Assembly: GCA_016748015.1 (NCBI GenBank)
Contig: JAAOMT010000607.1
Coordinates: 30,999 to 94,998 of the forward strand
Reading direction: 5' to 3'
Source of the DNA: Geosiphon pyriformis
Lineage: Eukaryota; Glomeromycota; Glomeromycetes; Archaeosporales; Geosiphonaceae
Length of the DNA: 64,000 nucleotides
The notes beneath the pieces are model-generated. The model was not told the origin of the DNA, ran no database searches, and was given only the letters and a program-made list of their open reading frames with translations. Both the position numbers and the translations under genes were made by a program. Of this stretch, positions 37,036 through 49,229 are shown one piece after another (the first letter of the stretch is position 1; each line of letters begins with the position of its first letter).

Positions 37036-39600
37036 CGACTTTGACAAATCTTTTGATCTATGTTTATTTATGCAATTTTTTTAACCAAATTTCAGCTGAT
37101 ATAAACTCAATATATATCTTGATAGAATAATAATAATAATAATATATATTTAAATCGAAAAAGCTCTTTATGAACAAAATAACTTGAGTCTAATAAATTT
37201 AAACCAAAGGTTCAAATAAGATAAAATGGTTAAATAATTTTGAATTAAAGACTTTAATGTAAAATTCTAATAGATAAATTCCTTTTTAAAAAAACTTATT
37301 AACAAGGAATTGATATTTATGACCCCTAATCAATAAAAAACATTATTTTTCATTTTAATTTCAAAATGACATTTTATTTGTATTCTTATTTAAAGTAGCT
37401 TCTACAAAACACAAAAAATTCATTAACAAAAAAAATATTTTGATATAATGTATATAAAATTGAAGTGTATTAAAAATAGAGAATCAATTTATTTTTTCAA
37501 AGGCAATTAAATTTTAAAATTTGTAATCATTACTCAAACTTTATTCATGAATTTTTTTACTTTCATCTAATTTTAAATTCATATTTAGTTGTTTCACCCA
37601 CTTTTGATATAAATTTTACCAAGATAGAAAGTAAGAGCTGAATAGAAAATAAATTTTTCAAGATTAAAAATTTCTTAAAACTGAATAATTTAACAGACTC
37701 TAAAATTTCAAACTTTTAATTTTTACTTCAACATATTCATCATCATTATATAATATTTATTTTTTCTAATAATTTGTGACTTAGTTATACCAGAAATTTC
37801 CAATGCCTGTGGCAAAATTAAGGTCAACATATTACCAATGAGAAAATTATTTATGCTACTACTATAAAAGCTTTGATGCCCTTAATTATTATGCCATTTT
37901 TTTTTAAAAATGAGTTAATTATAATGAAAATTTTTTAAATATCAAATATTTATTATGTGCCGTTGCTTTGTGACAGTAATCAAAGGGCGTAATAATACCA
38001 AATAACTTTTCATCAATTTGTGCTTAACCGAGAAAATGTGGTCAAGACTTGTTAGAGAAACACAAAATTGCGTGGGAAATTATTTTCCACAAGTTGATTT
38101 AAGATAAAAATATTGGGAATATGGAAGAGATTTCTTGTTTATATGCGGGTTTATTTGTTTTAATGAATCTTGTATTTTCTTAAACTTGTTTAATTTTCCC
38201 AAGCTTGTTTAATTTTCTCACAAAAATTAAATAGTGTATACCGCTCAATTTACAAAACAAGAGAATCATCGTGAACACAAAGCTTCCAAATGTAAGTTTC
38301 TATTTCAATGAAGCAAATTTTTGTTTTCAACACGGAATAAACAGATCCGATAATAATTTCAAAGAATTGGGTGTTATACCTCAAATCATTTTGCTCTGTT
38401 TGCTATGAAAATTATTACCATTTATACGACGAAAATTTAATAGTTCATTTAATTTAATTAATTAACGGAAATCATTTAGTAAAGACAAGATCAATGTACT
38501 TAATTTTTTTTCAAAATTAGTTGAATCTTTAACTATAAACAAACCAAGAAATTAATGAAAAATGTAAATAGAGTATTAATGAATGAAGTAGTAATATTAG
38601 CTTTTCTTTCAGTACTACTGGCAAAGTTTGTTAGAATAAAATTTACAAAGTCAATTTAACATTAATTTGTAAAATATTCAAAATTTGAAAGTTTCAAAAA
38701 TTTTATTAATTTTATTTTTAAGGAGCTAGTCACAAGTAAGCAACATCAATTTATAAAAGCTAAACCCAAAACTCCTAGAAGATCGAATATGACATAAACT
38801 ATATTAAATAGTTTTTTTATTTTTAAAAGTAATTGAAATAGTAAAAGTTTTCCTTTCCTCGTTCAAGTTGAAAATTTTCAATTTAATATGAAAAGTTTAT
38901 TTTTTTCACAGTTTAAATGATATATGATAAGAGAATTCGATTGTTAATCTCTTCTTGACGCTGTGCTGATACCTCGGGCAATTAATTTCAAAAAATTCAT
39001 TTGTTTTAATAATCACTGTTCAATAATACCAAAGTACTCTCAAATATATATTAATTTTTCTTCTTTAAGGAATCAATTTTATTTTTAGAAAGTTACCTTC
39101 TGAAAATACCTGAACGCGTTTAATATGTCATTTTTATTGTAAAATCATCAAAATTTGACTGGAAATCTAGACCCTTCTAAGCTATTATAGCTTTTTGAAG
39201 ACTCAGAAAAGTTTATTGAAATTTTTGTTAGCTTCAGCTAACAAAAATAAAATAAATCTTCGTAAAAAGATTTTATCATTTAAGAGATATTGTTTTCTAT
39301 GTTTCTATCTCCTTAAATTTAAACATGCAAATCCTTTTCTATGGGTTAATATTTTGTTGTTTTTTTATAAACAAACGTATTCAAGGTTGGTTCCATTTCG
39401 TAGGTTTTTATTGAAATAGGACTAAGCCATTTTAACTAGATAAAGTGGGGAGATCGGTCGGAAAATTTATCCTATCTGATCATTGGCGCTTTGCCAATGT
39501 ATAATAAAATGATTAAAAACTCGATCATTAATTAAAAAAATTTTGAATTCGCAAAATTGTTTTTGGTAGTGACTCTTAACGATTATTTAGTTATATAAAA
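37036..39600. other. Intergenic, no supported gene
   Basis: AT-rich spacer between the divergent L3 and L4. ORF 39195-39419 is Lys/Phe/Leu-rich and has no motif. Confidence 0.4.
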
Positions 39601-41168
39601 ATGAAGACGTTTTCAAACTTTATGTGTACACTCATTTTGATTATGGTCCACATGGTAACATTTGTGGTCCTATTTGAAATCAAAAGAGAAGTAAATTTCC
39701 AAAGATGACTTTGAAACAAAAATTTAACAAAACTAAAAACGAATCAAATATAAATTTTAATTGTCCCTACAAGAGTACAATTCGGGAAAACTTTCGTGAA
39801 GGGATAAGCCTCAATGCTGGAAAAAGGGATTTCTTAAATATTACTAAACAGCAAAAAAAGTCAAAGATTGTTGAAAACCCAAACTTGCGAAAGATTTTAG
39901 TGAAAGATCAAGAGCTTCTCGGGATGCTAGCTAATAATGCCTACTATGCAAGACAAGCTGCATGTCTTAACCATGAAAGTGAACGCTTATGGAGATTGTC
40001 TTTTAGTGAGCTCAATAAATAGTTTGGGAAACTTTCTTCTCGTTATACTTTAAATTTTAAATTTTTTAATTTATTTCAGTAGGGATGCCAAAAAGCCTAA
40101 AACCTACTCCAGGATCATATTCGCAAGTAATATTGACTTTCAAATTTAAAGAACGAGTATATAATAATTGGAAAGGGCATCAATCAATCTCGATTCCTTA
40201 TCCTAACGTAAAAGAGTCATTAGTAGATGAATATCATTTTAATATATGGTTATACTGTAAAGAAATATTTCGGGCCAAGATAGAAAACTTGAAATCAAAT
40301 TCTGAATTTCATGTTAATAAGAAGTACTTTACATTCACTGGTTTTGGGAGAGCTGGTAGTAAGTTGTTAATTTTAATATTAAATATTGTTGCATTTTATT
40401 TGCTATGTATCCATTTTTTAAAAAAATATTTTCGATTTTAATCATCATTTTTTATTAATTGCAGTATATGCATATTTTAAATTATTTTCATTTTGAATTT
40501 TTTTTTTAGTAACGGCAGTATATGCAGCATTAGATTTTGCTTCTGAACATGCAGTTAAACCAACAGTTGTCACATTTGGCCAGCCAAAAATGGGAAATAT
40601 GAAATTTGTCGAATTTGTAACAACTCAAATTACGCTTTATCGTGTCACGTATCGAGATGATTTTACTCCAAGTGTTCCAACATATGGTTATGATATTGAT
40701 ACAAAAGCAATTGACTATTCTCAATTGAGTGGCGAATACTGGATTCCATTTCAAGATCAATGTGAATGCGCACCTCTTTTCACAAAAACCTCTAACTTAG
40801 AACCACCAATAAAGTTTCCGTCTGTTTATAAATGTTTTGAGGTTGGAACGTTGAATGTAAATCCGGTACGTGAATTTTAGGATTTAAGAAATTTTCTAAA
40901 GTCAAAAGTATTTGAGCGGTAGTATTAAATTTAATGAAATTTCAATTTTTTTTATATCTGCAAGAATTGTAATGAAGGTCGGACTAAACGCAGAAGAAAA
41001 GAAAATCGAGGAATGAAGAAAAAGGATACTGATGACCATTTCGGACCTTATTTTGGCTATATGATGGGAAAATGCCCCTCTGAATCAGTTGAAAAATCTA
41101 GTGATATGGGAATAGTTACTACTCACCATGTTGAGAGACACTTTTATATGAATACCCCTTTAAACTGA
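39601..41168 (+). pseudogene. Lipase-like L4, frameshift splits off the signal peptide
   Basis: The ATG at 39601 encodes a signal peptide (MKTFSNFMCTLILIMVHM) that runs into TGA at 39706. The rest of the protein continues in the next frame from ATG 39705. Measured from 39601, exon 1 is one base short of the phase seen in L1-L3, consistent with a single-base loss. Downstream exons are intact: to 40005, 40080-40358, 40510-40865, 40965-41168. From 39705 the product would be 379 residues without an export signal. Elbow GFGRAG, Asp in YRDDFTP and Gln in SQLSGEYW place it in the triad-lacking group. Its last exon is longest, with a tail after MMGKCPSES. Either a young pseudogene, an intracellular version, or an assembly error at the indel. 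Confidence 0.8.
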
Positions 41169-41400
41169 CTATTTCAAGAACGGTAAAAAGACGATGAAAG
41201 AACCTAAATCATATTTTTTAAAGGTTTAAACCCGTTTTTCTTGATATCGTCTGTTTAAGATCTCAAAACAAAATTACACACAGGCTTATTGGGTTAAATA
41301 TAATTTTCTTGTATACCGGTTAGATTGTGTGGTGTGTATATTCAAATTCGTCTATAGGATTCTAAATATTGGCCTGCCTGGGAAATCGATGAAAATTTTT
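41165..41400 (+). repeat. 3' flank of L4 homologous to the 5' flank of L2
   Basis: Collinear with 28195-28440. Blocks include AAACTGACTATTTCAAGAAC, TTGATATCGTCTGTTTAAGA, ATTGGGTTAAATA and AATATTGGCCTGCCTGGGAA. Confidence 0.8.
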
Positions 41401-41973
41401 AAATTTTTATCTTAAACTGAAATTCCCAAATGTATTCTGTATATAAAATTCGAGTCTTTTTTTATTAATTGAATTTGTTAGAGTAGTTTTAAACTTTTTT
41501 TGCTATTACTCATTATATCATTTCAATAAATCCAAATTTAAAGGAAAAAATTTTCTCATCTGCTTGTATAAAAAATCGATAATTTCCTTATGAAATTGTA
41601 ATATTTAATCGAATCAAGGCTTTATTTGTTCTTTGTATACTCTTATCGCTAATTTTGTAACCTAAGCATCTATTAAAGAACATTTACTCAAATCCCGAAA
41701 ATAGGGTACATTGGTTGAGATACTAACATGGAAAAAAAATCTATTATAGTATTAGTTCAAAAATAATTTCGTCTTTATATATTTCAAAAAATCTTTATTT
41801 GTCCAATTACAAATATATTAGCTGGTCAAATAATTCTAAGCCTTCGTTTAACAATAATTTTTAAAAAGTGTTTTCATAATCTTTGTTAACCCTTTACATA
41901 AGTGTACCCATTTCTCTCGTTAAATCTTTGTAAACTTTTTTTTTAAAAACACAAAATTTGATTAAAAATCTTT
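41401..41973. other. Intergenic, 3' side of the F-box gene
   Basis: AT-rich; nothing recognised. Confidence 0.35.
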
Positions 41974-43494
41974 TTAAATTTTTAAATAATTAAATTTCTT
42001 GAAATTCTTAGCTACTTGCAAAGCGTCTTTTGTTATAAATTTTGCATTTTCAATATTGAGATACTCAACAAAACCATATTCGAATATCACCTCTAAATGT
42101 TCATCTGAAATACATGTCGAATTTCTAAAGTCCAAATTGACAATTCTGGCTTCAGTTTCCATCAAAAAGCTTTGAAGAGCCATTGGGGAAAATTGTAAAT
42201 CTGTGTCCAATCGGAAATGAGTTACGGTCGAAGGTAGACAGTGCCACAATTGAGAAACAAAATTATCGATATCATCTTCGTCACAATTTGATTTAATATG
42301 AAGCGAAAGGGTTTTAAGGTTATTCCAAATTTCAATAACATGAAGTATTTGTGGTATTTGATCAATTGTTAATAATGCCTCAAAAGTTGTAAGGTTCTGA
42401 TTGTTTGAACCGTATTCTTGGAGGAATGCCATGGTTTCTGTTGGAATTAAGCCGCAAAGGTTGAGTTCGTTTAATGCAGAACTGGAATGAAGCATCAGCA
42501 AACTGATAATATTCGGTGAGATAAAAGAATTGTGGAATTCAATTGCTTTCAAATTGTTAAATGATTCAACTGGTAACTGGGGATAGAAATTCGATAAAGG
42601 TACTGAACAGCTTCTGAGAACAACTCTTTCTAAATCTTTATGTACCGAGATGACTTCAACAAATAAATAGTGTTCAGCCAAATCAATCTCGTTCAATTCG
42701 AGATGCATTAAGGTGCTGGAATGAAGCTGAAGAACGTCGAAAAATCCTCGTAAATCTCTCGTCGATTCTCCTTTGTTATATTTTTGGATTTTGATAAATT
42801 TCAAAGATAATTGAGCAGCAATTAGAACAATTAAATGATCGATTCTTTCAAAAACCGCTTTATCTGGTGATGTATTTAAATTTGGATTCAACTCGATATC
42901 GATTTCTGAAATATTTGTACATAGTCGCGAAGCTGAATAAAGAATTTCTCCTGGATATTCACCATTCAATCCTATTCTTCTTAAATTGGCTAAAGATTTC
43001 CTTGCACCAGGCCATTCAAAAAAATTCCAATCCATATCTCCCCAATGATAATCATCCGAATTAATAACGTTAAAATCCAATTCTAAATCTAAAATTTTCC
43101 CATCACCATTAACTATGTTGATGGCGAATGTATGTAAAAGTCGGGGAGAAGTTCGACGATGTGGAACAGGGGAACACCAATCATTTATCGAATCGAATAA
43201 GCGCTGAAGTGAAAAATATTTGATGTAGCTAAGATAGGGAAATGTGGGAGAATTAAAATCTCTTTCTGACTTGATAACGCCATATTTTATTTGTTCCACA
43301 ATTGGGAGACAAGTTATTAGAGTGTTGATTAAGGAGCCTGGAAGAGAAGCGGAAAACGGTTTACTCCATAAAAAAGTAATTCCTTGTCGACACCAATCTT
43401 TATTTACTAATATGCAAGAGTGTAAAGATTTTCTATCCTCTGGTAAAAATTGGAATATCTTTTCGATGCATGAATTTGGAAGTTTAGAAGCCAT
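41974..43494 (-). CDS. F-box / leucine-rich-repeat-like protein
   Basis: A single-exon ORF of 506 residues. The N-terminus MASKLPNSCIEKIFQFLPED then RKSLHSCILVNKDWCRQGI is a typical fungal F-box (residues about 3-45), the part that binds Skp1 in SCF ubiquitin ligases. The rest is built of leucine-rich segments such as STLMHLELNEIDL, DLERVVLRSCSV, LKAIEFHNSFI, ALNELNLCGL, NLKTLSLHI and IVNLDFRNSTCISDEHLEV. These resemble LRRs that bind the target protein. Arbuscular mycorrhizal fungi carry large families with exactly this layout, often single-exon. The target is unknown. The start is the first Met, directly before the F-box. A broken copy of this gene lies at 20530-20811, so the family has moved within this window. 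Confidence 0.88.
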   Translation of the reverse strand: MASKLPNSCIEKIFQFLPEDRKSLHSCILVNKDWCRQGITFLWSKPFSASLPGSLINTLITCLPIVEQIKYGVIKSERDFNSPTFPYLSYIKYFSLQRLFDSINDWCSPVPHRRTSPRLLHTFAINIVNGDGKILDLELDFNVINSDDYHWGDMDWNFFEWPGARKSLANLRRIGLNGEYPGEILYSASRLCTNISEIDIELNPNLNTSPDKAVFERIDHLIVLIAAQLSLKFIKIQKYNKGESTRDLRGFFDVLQLHSSTLMHLELNEIDLAEHYLFVEVISVHKDLERVVLRSCSVPLSNFYPQLPVESFNNLKAIEFHNSFISPNIISLLMLHSSSALNELNLCGLIPTETMAFLQEYGSNNQNLTTFEALLTIDQIPQILHVIEIWNNLKTLSLHIKSNCDEDDIDNFVSQLWHCLPSTVTHFRLDTDLQFSPMALQSFLMETEARIVNLDFRNSTCISDEHLEVIFEYGFVEYLNIENAKFITKDALQVAKNFKKFNYLKI

Positions 43495-44056
43495 CCTTGT
43501 TCAAGCACCGAATTAAATGATCTCCCCCTTTTCCCAGTGAGTTAAGAAAATCTCCAGCCATATCCAAAAAGGAATGGTGAAACCAGAAAACAATGGGGCG
43601 CAGAAATTAATCTAACCTAGAATTTTGATCACCAGTGTAGTGTAACCCTTTAATTACTCTATAAAGTCTGCTCTTTTGTTAGTCAATGTTTCACACTTAA
43701 AAACAAAAGCTTTTCAAAATGACTCGAAAATAATTGTGAGACATTTTTAATTATCCTTAAACTGAATTTTTAGTAATTGAAAGTGGTATAGTGAAATTAT
43801 TTTTAAAAGGCATAAAAATTCATCCATTGAGATTGCACATTGATGAGCAATAAAAATTAAATGTAATATTTTATAAAAATTATAAATATTAAAATATATA
43901 AATAACAACAACAAAGTTATTTATAAAATTTATTAAGAAAAATACTTTAATAATCAAAACTTTATTAATTTATTTATATATAATAAACCTATTATTATGA
44001 ATGAATAATAATAAATTATTTATTTTTAAGAATTTTTTTGTAATCAAATCAAATCG

Positions 44057-44093
<37 letters not shown>

Positions 44094-44836
44094 TTTTCAA
44101 TTAAAATATTTTATGCAAATAAAAATTTGCAATATTTTTGAATCAAGTTATCAAATTTATTATAATAAATAACTATATTTTTTAAAAATAATATAATAAT
44201 ATAATAATAATAAATATATTTAGTTAACAAATAATTTTAAAAATTAATGTAAAATAATTATAAATAATATATCTAATAAAATATTAAAAATTGATTACAA
44301 GAAATTTTTTTTTTATAAAGATGAAATTTATTAAAAATTTTGAAACCACAAAAATCTCCATCTCTAATATATATATATATATATATATATAATTAAGTTT
44401 TTATATTTTCTAAAATATTTTTTGCATTAGACCAAGTCTGTTTAAACAATTTGATTATTATTAAAATAGTTTAACCTAAGTTTGCAAAAATTTTCAAGTG
44501 AAAAATAAAACTATAAATATTCTAAAGTGTAACAAAAATTCGTCATTGTATGAAAAAACAAATTATTACTACGAAAATTTAATAGTGATTATTGCATATA
44601 AAGAGTAATTTTCAAAATTCACATAATAATTACATTCATTTCTTTATTAACAATTCTATTTCTTAATCTGTTTACTATCAACATATCTTGCAAATTCAAT
44701 TTCTCCAATTGGGTACTAATAACCAGAAAGTTCTTATTTGTTGATAAAAATAGTCAAAAAAGATATTTTGGGAATTATTAAAGATTATCAATGAAAAATT
44801 CCAGAAATTAATTGTACATAAGTTATCAAAGAGGGT
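43495..44836. other. AT-rich intergenic with two (AT)n tracts
   Basis: No gene. Contains perfect (AT)n runs at about 44059-44090 and 44367-44390, and TAA-rich sequence between them. Confidence 0.6.
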
Positions 44837-46394
44837 TCAAATTATAATATCTTCCATTCCTTTATCACATTTACCCATTGTTACACCGAAATAAGGGCCT
44901 TGATTGGCCAAGGAACCTTTAGTATACCGCTGACCGCGATTACAATACTGCAAAGTAAAAAATTAAAATGACAATAAGAATTATTCAAATTTCAATAAAA
45001 AAATTCGAATTAAAAAAATTAGAGTTATTACCGGATTTTCACCAGGTAACTTAAATACATCGCATCGAATCAGCTGATAACCATCTAATTTTTGATCATA
45101 ACAATCACATGGTATCTTAGAGATCCAATACTCAAAATTTGCATGAAGATATTTTCTTTTTTCTTTTGACATCACTGGAAACTGGGAGACATAGTCATTT
45201 GTGTGCGTCACTCGAGAAATAAAAGAATTTTCATTGAGAAATGATGCGAAACGTTCATCCCCAACTCGAGGCTGACCATACGTATAAATCGCCATTAAAT
45301 CACCAAATGGTTTTGCTAGACCTTGATGACCGCCTTGCTTATAAAATAGTAGTTCATTCAATTTGTATAAGGCTCCTGCTAAGGTAGCGTATGCTAAATT
45401 AAAAATTAAAAACACATATTAAAATTCAAACTTTTTGAAATTAAAAAACGAAAGCTTTTAAAAATTTTATAGATTTTATAAATTTCGAAAAATGCTTACC
45501 ACCACCTATACCATGCCCAGTAAAGGTAACCTTCACAGCTTGTGCGTATAGCTGTTTATGTACAACTTCCCTGGCAATCATCACAAGCTTCTCTATTTTC
45601 TCAAAAAGTTTCCCTTCCTCTATCATTGCTTTTACATGTTTATACCATACACGATCAACAAAAAAACTTTTAAATTTTTGTCTAAGAATTTCCGGAATCT
45701 TATACTTGATTAAAACTGAATCTCTTTTTTTCCATTCCTTTAGTGATAAATTTCGACCACGAAAATATACAATAACGCTATAATTTTCTGTTCCTTCGTA
45801 TCCAAGTATTGGATCACGTTTTATCAAAAAAAGGTCAACTAATTATGCAAATAAATTGAAAAAATTTTAATTCATAAAAAAAATATACAAAAATCGAGGG
45901 CAAGAAAACTACCAATGATCCCCTTCTTAACAAAAAGGCCGACACTATTTCTTGGTGAGCAATAAGCCATATTTGCAAATTTTGCCATATCTCTTAAATA
46001 TTGACTTGTAGTGGATGTATTTCTTTGGGAGAATATTGGTTTCAAAATTTTAGATCGAGCCTCCAACAGGGTTTGATTTGTTACTGGATTGAATGAATTC
46101 GATTTTATAGTATTATTTGATTGAGTTTCTTTTAAATCATTGCCTAGAAAATATTCATCGGAAAAGAAAGAAAAGACAAATTGTGATTAAAATTTAAATC
46201 CAAGTTTTTTATTTTTGAATGAACTATAGAATTTCTTGAATTTATTTACTTTTTTTAGGAATTTCTGTGATTTGAAAGATCTCAAAGGCCGTATTTTTGA
46301 GGATTCTTTTATCGAGAGATAAAGAGAAAAGTCTAAAGAGAATTATTATAATAAAGATAAGGCCTAAATTTTTTTGGTATAGAATATCTTTCAT
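44837..46394 (-). CDS. Lipase-like protein L5, nucleophile Ser replaced by Gly, Asp and His kept
   Basis: Five exons on the minus strand (46394-46250, 46143-45913, 45838-45500, 45393-45032, 44947-44837) give 395 residues. An extra phase-1 intron near the N-terminus is added to the family pattern. The N-terminus (GLIFIIIILFRLFSLS) is a signal anchor or signal peptide. The elbow is FTGHGIGGA (232-239): GHSxGG with Ser replaced by Gly235 only. Asp is present in THTNDYVSQFP, and His in YLHANFEYWI. TYGQPRVGDERFA is the standard post-elbow strand. The C-terminus YCNRGQ and NQGPYFGVTMGKCD keep the family cysteines. It is thus one substitution from a canonical triad and intermediate between the active-looking and GFGRAG groups. 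Catalysis by the usual mechanism is unlikely. Confidence 0.85.
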
Positions 46395-46539
46395 CGTAAT
46401 TTTTGTAAGAAAATTTAATTATCTCAGAAATCGACCAGTGAATTAAATAATTTCAAAAGAATTTCGATTACATATTTCCCTTGATCACGGGGGAAACAAG
46501 TTCCAAAAAAATCGATTCGAAATTTAATTAAAAAATTGT

Positions 46540-46775
46540 TTTACCATATGGCTGTAAAAAAAAAATACATACATCATACTGACAGGGTCATTTTCTACCG
46601 TAAATCCAAAATCATAATTTTGTCCTTCAATAATAAAGAATGAATCATGAGAATATTGAGAAACTATTGAAGAGTCGGAAAAATGAAATGTGTGCGTTTT
46701 GTGGTTAATTTTGGAAATATTACAAGTATTCTTTATTTCATCCGGAATTTCGATCAAAAATATGATAATCTATAA
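46540..46775 (-). pseudogene. Possible orphan exon upstream of L5
   Basis: On the minus strand an AG (CTTATAG) opens a frame reading IIFLIEIPDEIKN then HTFHFSDSSIVSQYSHDSFF and VENDPVSM. It ends at a consensus donor GTATGT. Composition is protein-like, but no partner exon was found on either side and an upstream Met frame is broken. It may be a gene relic. It is not part of L5, whose own start lies 3' of it. Confidence 0.3.
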
Positions 46776-49229
46776 GTTCATTGTTATGAATATTATTGAT
46801 CATGTTATTTGTATTACTTCATGGTATGAAACAAATAAAGCAAAAATTCTTATTGAAAAAAAACAACACACGAAACGAGATTTAGATATTCTCACGGTTG
46901 AGATAATTCCTAAATTTTCTAGAAAACTTTGTTTTTGGAAATAATTCACACCTTTAAATTATGGGAATGTTTATTAAGAATAAAATTTTTCCTGTTAAAT
47001 CGAAACATCAAGATCTCGTTTTGTTTAAATGACTATTTTACTTTCGGATAATCTATGTGATCAATAATTAAGATTTAATTTTCAATCTAATTCTATTCTA
47101 TATAATGAGTCATGAGTTTTCGACCTTCATTTATTAAAGCAAGTAAAACAAGGGTAGAAAATTTTTTATTAGAAGAGTCAGTTATAATAATATTTAAGAC
47201 TAGTAACTATCGACCCTGTCTTATTCGCCAGAAATGGTTAATAATAAAAGGCTTTAGTCCAAGTGGTTAGATTTTATCACGTGTTTATTAATTAATTAAT
47301 TATGTGCATAATTTTTGAAACGAGATATATTAAAATTTATATTCGCTGATAAATACTAATATGTTTCTATTCACTGATAAATAATAAGTTAATCATCAAT
47401 TAGAAGCAGGGTAATCATTGGTAATCAAAATCTCAAACTTGCTGATTTTTTTAGACTTATCGGTTAACCTTTCAACTTAAAAAATTTAGTTCATATTTTT
47501 TTTATGAAAAAATCCCAAAAAAATTTCTTATTTCACTATAATATTATAGTTTTTTGGTCCCAAATTCCATTTTTTAAAAAACCATTTCTAACATCTCGTT
47601 TTAATCGTTTCTCAATTTGACATTTGTTTAGAAGAAAGATAAAATCGTTCAAAAATATGAATAGGTTTAACCTTGATTTTACTTTGATTTTATGGAGCAA
47701 ATCTTGAAAATTTTCATTACAAAATGATTGGAAACCGATTATTTCAAATGATATTCCCTTTGATTTATTGTAAATTACATATTTTGTTTTCCATTTTTTG
47801 AAAAGAAATTAATTTAGTTACATAAAAATTTTAAATTTTTTAACTTATTTAAATCGATTTTACGGTGATACGAATAATAAAATAATTATTATTTTTTCTT
47901 TTCCTTTTTTTTAATATCTATATCGAAAAAATCAATAAATACTTTTAAAATATTGATAACCTATTTATTCAATTTAATCATTTTCTTCGTATTAAAGGTA
48001 ACAAATCAAATGTGAAGATAATAAAAAAGTATTTTCTTTCATGTTATCATTATTATTTGTATTATAATTATAGTTAAACTTTTTGTTTTTTTATTGGTTA
48101 TCAACACCTACCTTGTTTTACTAAAATTCTTATCACATTTTAAGATGTTTAATATCCCTTGTTAAAAATTTTCATTTAATTCATGTCTAGATTTCCTATA
48201 TTACGCTAATGATCACAATAAAAAATGCCTCCATAAGGGTTCACAATAAGTAGCCATTGTTTTATAGGGTCTCTTTCAAAATTTACATTGACAATAAATA
48301 ATTAATATCCTATTATATTATTCTTAAAATTTTCTTACATTTATTTCCTTTAATATTAAAACAGTGTCAATTATAAAAGACAATACCAAAAACATCTCCG
48401 AAGTCGGATTTTCTTTTTGTTAATGACGTACGACGCAACTTGCAGGTATCAAGATTTCCTGATTTAACCAGAATGAGTTGTACAAGCGGTAGTGTCCAAC
48501 TCCTGGATTGTTGGAAATTCTCGGGTTTTGCATCAGTTAATACAATGGAGAATTACACACTATATGCATTAGCATGCGACCGTATTCGAAATCAATGCAT
48601 CTATACAAGAAAGTAAAAGATATTCTATGCCATTCTTTTAAGCGAGAACATGGTGATAACGCTCAATCATTAAATCGCCTGGCTCCAAGGATTCAACATT
48701 GCATTACCCGAATGAAGGTAACAAAAGGGGTAATTCCATTATGTTAACGAAGAATTGATGATGTTATCATGTACGCATATCCCTTGAGGCACTTTCTTGT
48801 AAAATAAATAAAAAGGGTGGTGAGAGTGAGCTTGGAATTGATGGTTGGGCTTTTCATAGGTTGGGTTATTGACTGATTTGATTTTTCAATTTCATTTCTC
48901 AAGTTTGTTCTTGCGTTTTCTTGTTTGCCGCTTTTTTGCTCTATTGAATGTTATTTTCCTTCCAGATATTAAAAAAATCCTTATCCTTTCTTTTTTTTCC
49001 CTCCTTTTCAATCTTTAATATTTCAAGAATATTCTTGAACCTAATTACATCTTAGTTTAAGGAAATTTCTAATGTTCGTAGCCAAATATTTAATTCATTG
49101 AATTGAGTTTTTTCTTACTGGCTGGTCCCTCCCTCCCCTTTTTTTTTCTTATCATACCAGGAAATTTACTCGTCATTATTTTCTCCAACCCTTTCACATA
49201 TCTACCACTTCGAATAAAATTTTCCCAAA
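46776..49229. other. Intergenic between L5 and the receptor gene
   Basis: Mostly AT-rich. A less AT-rich patch at 48400-48830 includes a 47-codon plus-strand ORF (48473-48616) with four cysteines, MSCTSGSVQLLDCWKFSG at its start. It has no signal peptide, splice partner or recognised motif, and could be a relic or chance. Confidence 0.35.

Noticed and set aside
48400-48830. Less AT-rich patch considered as an RNA gene (tRNA or 5S)
   Set aside because: No cloverleaf, internal promoter box or rRNA-like sequence could be found by eye.
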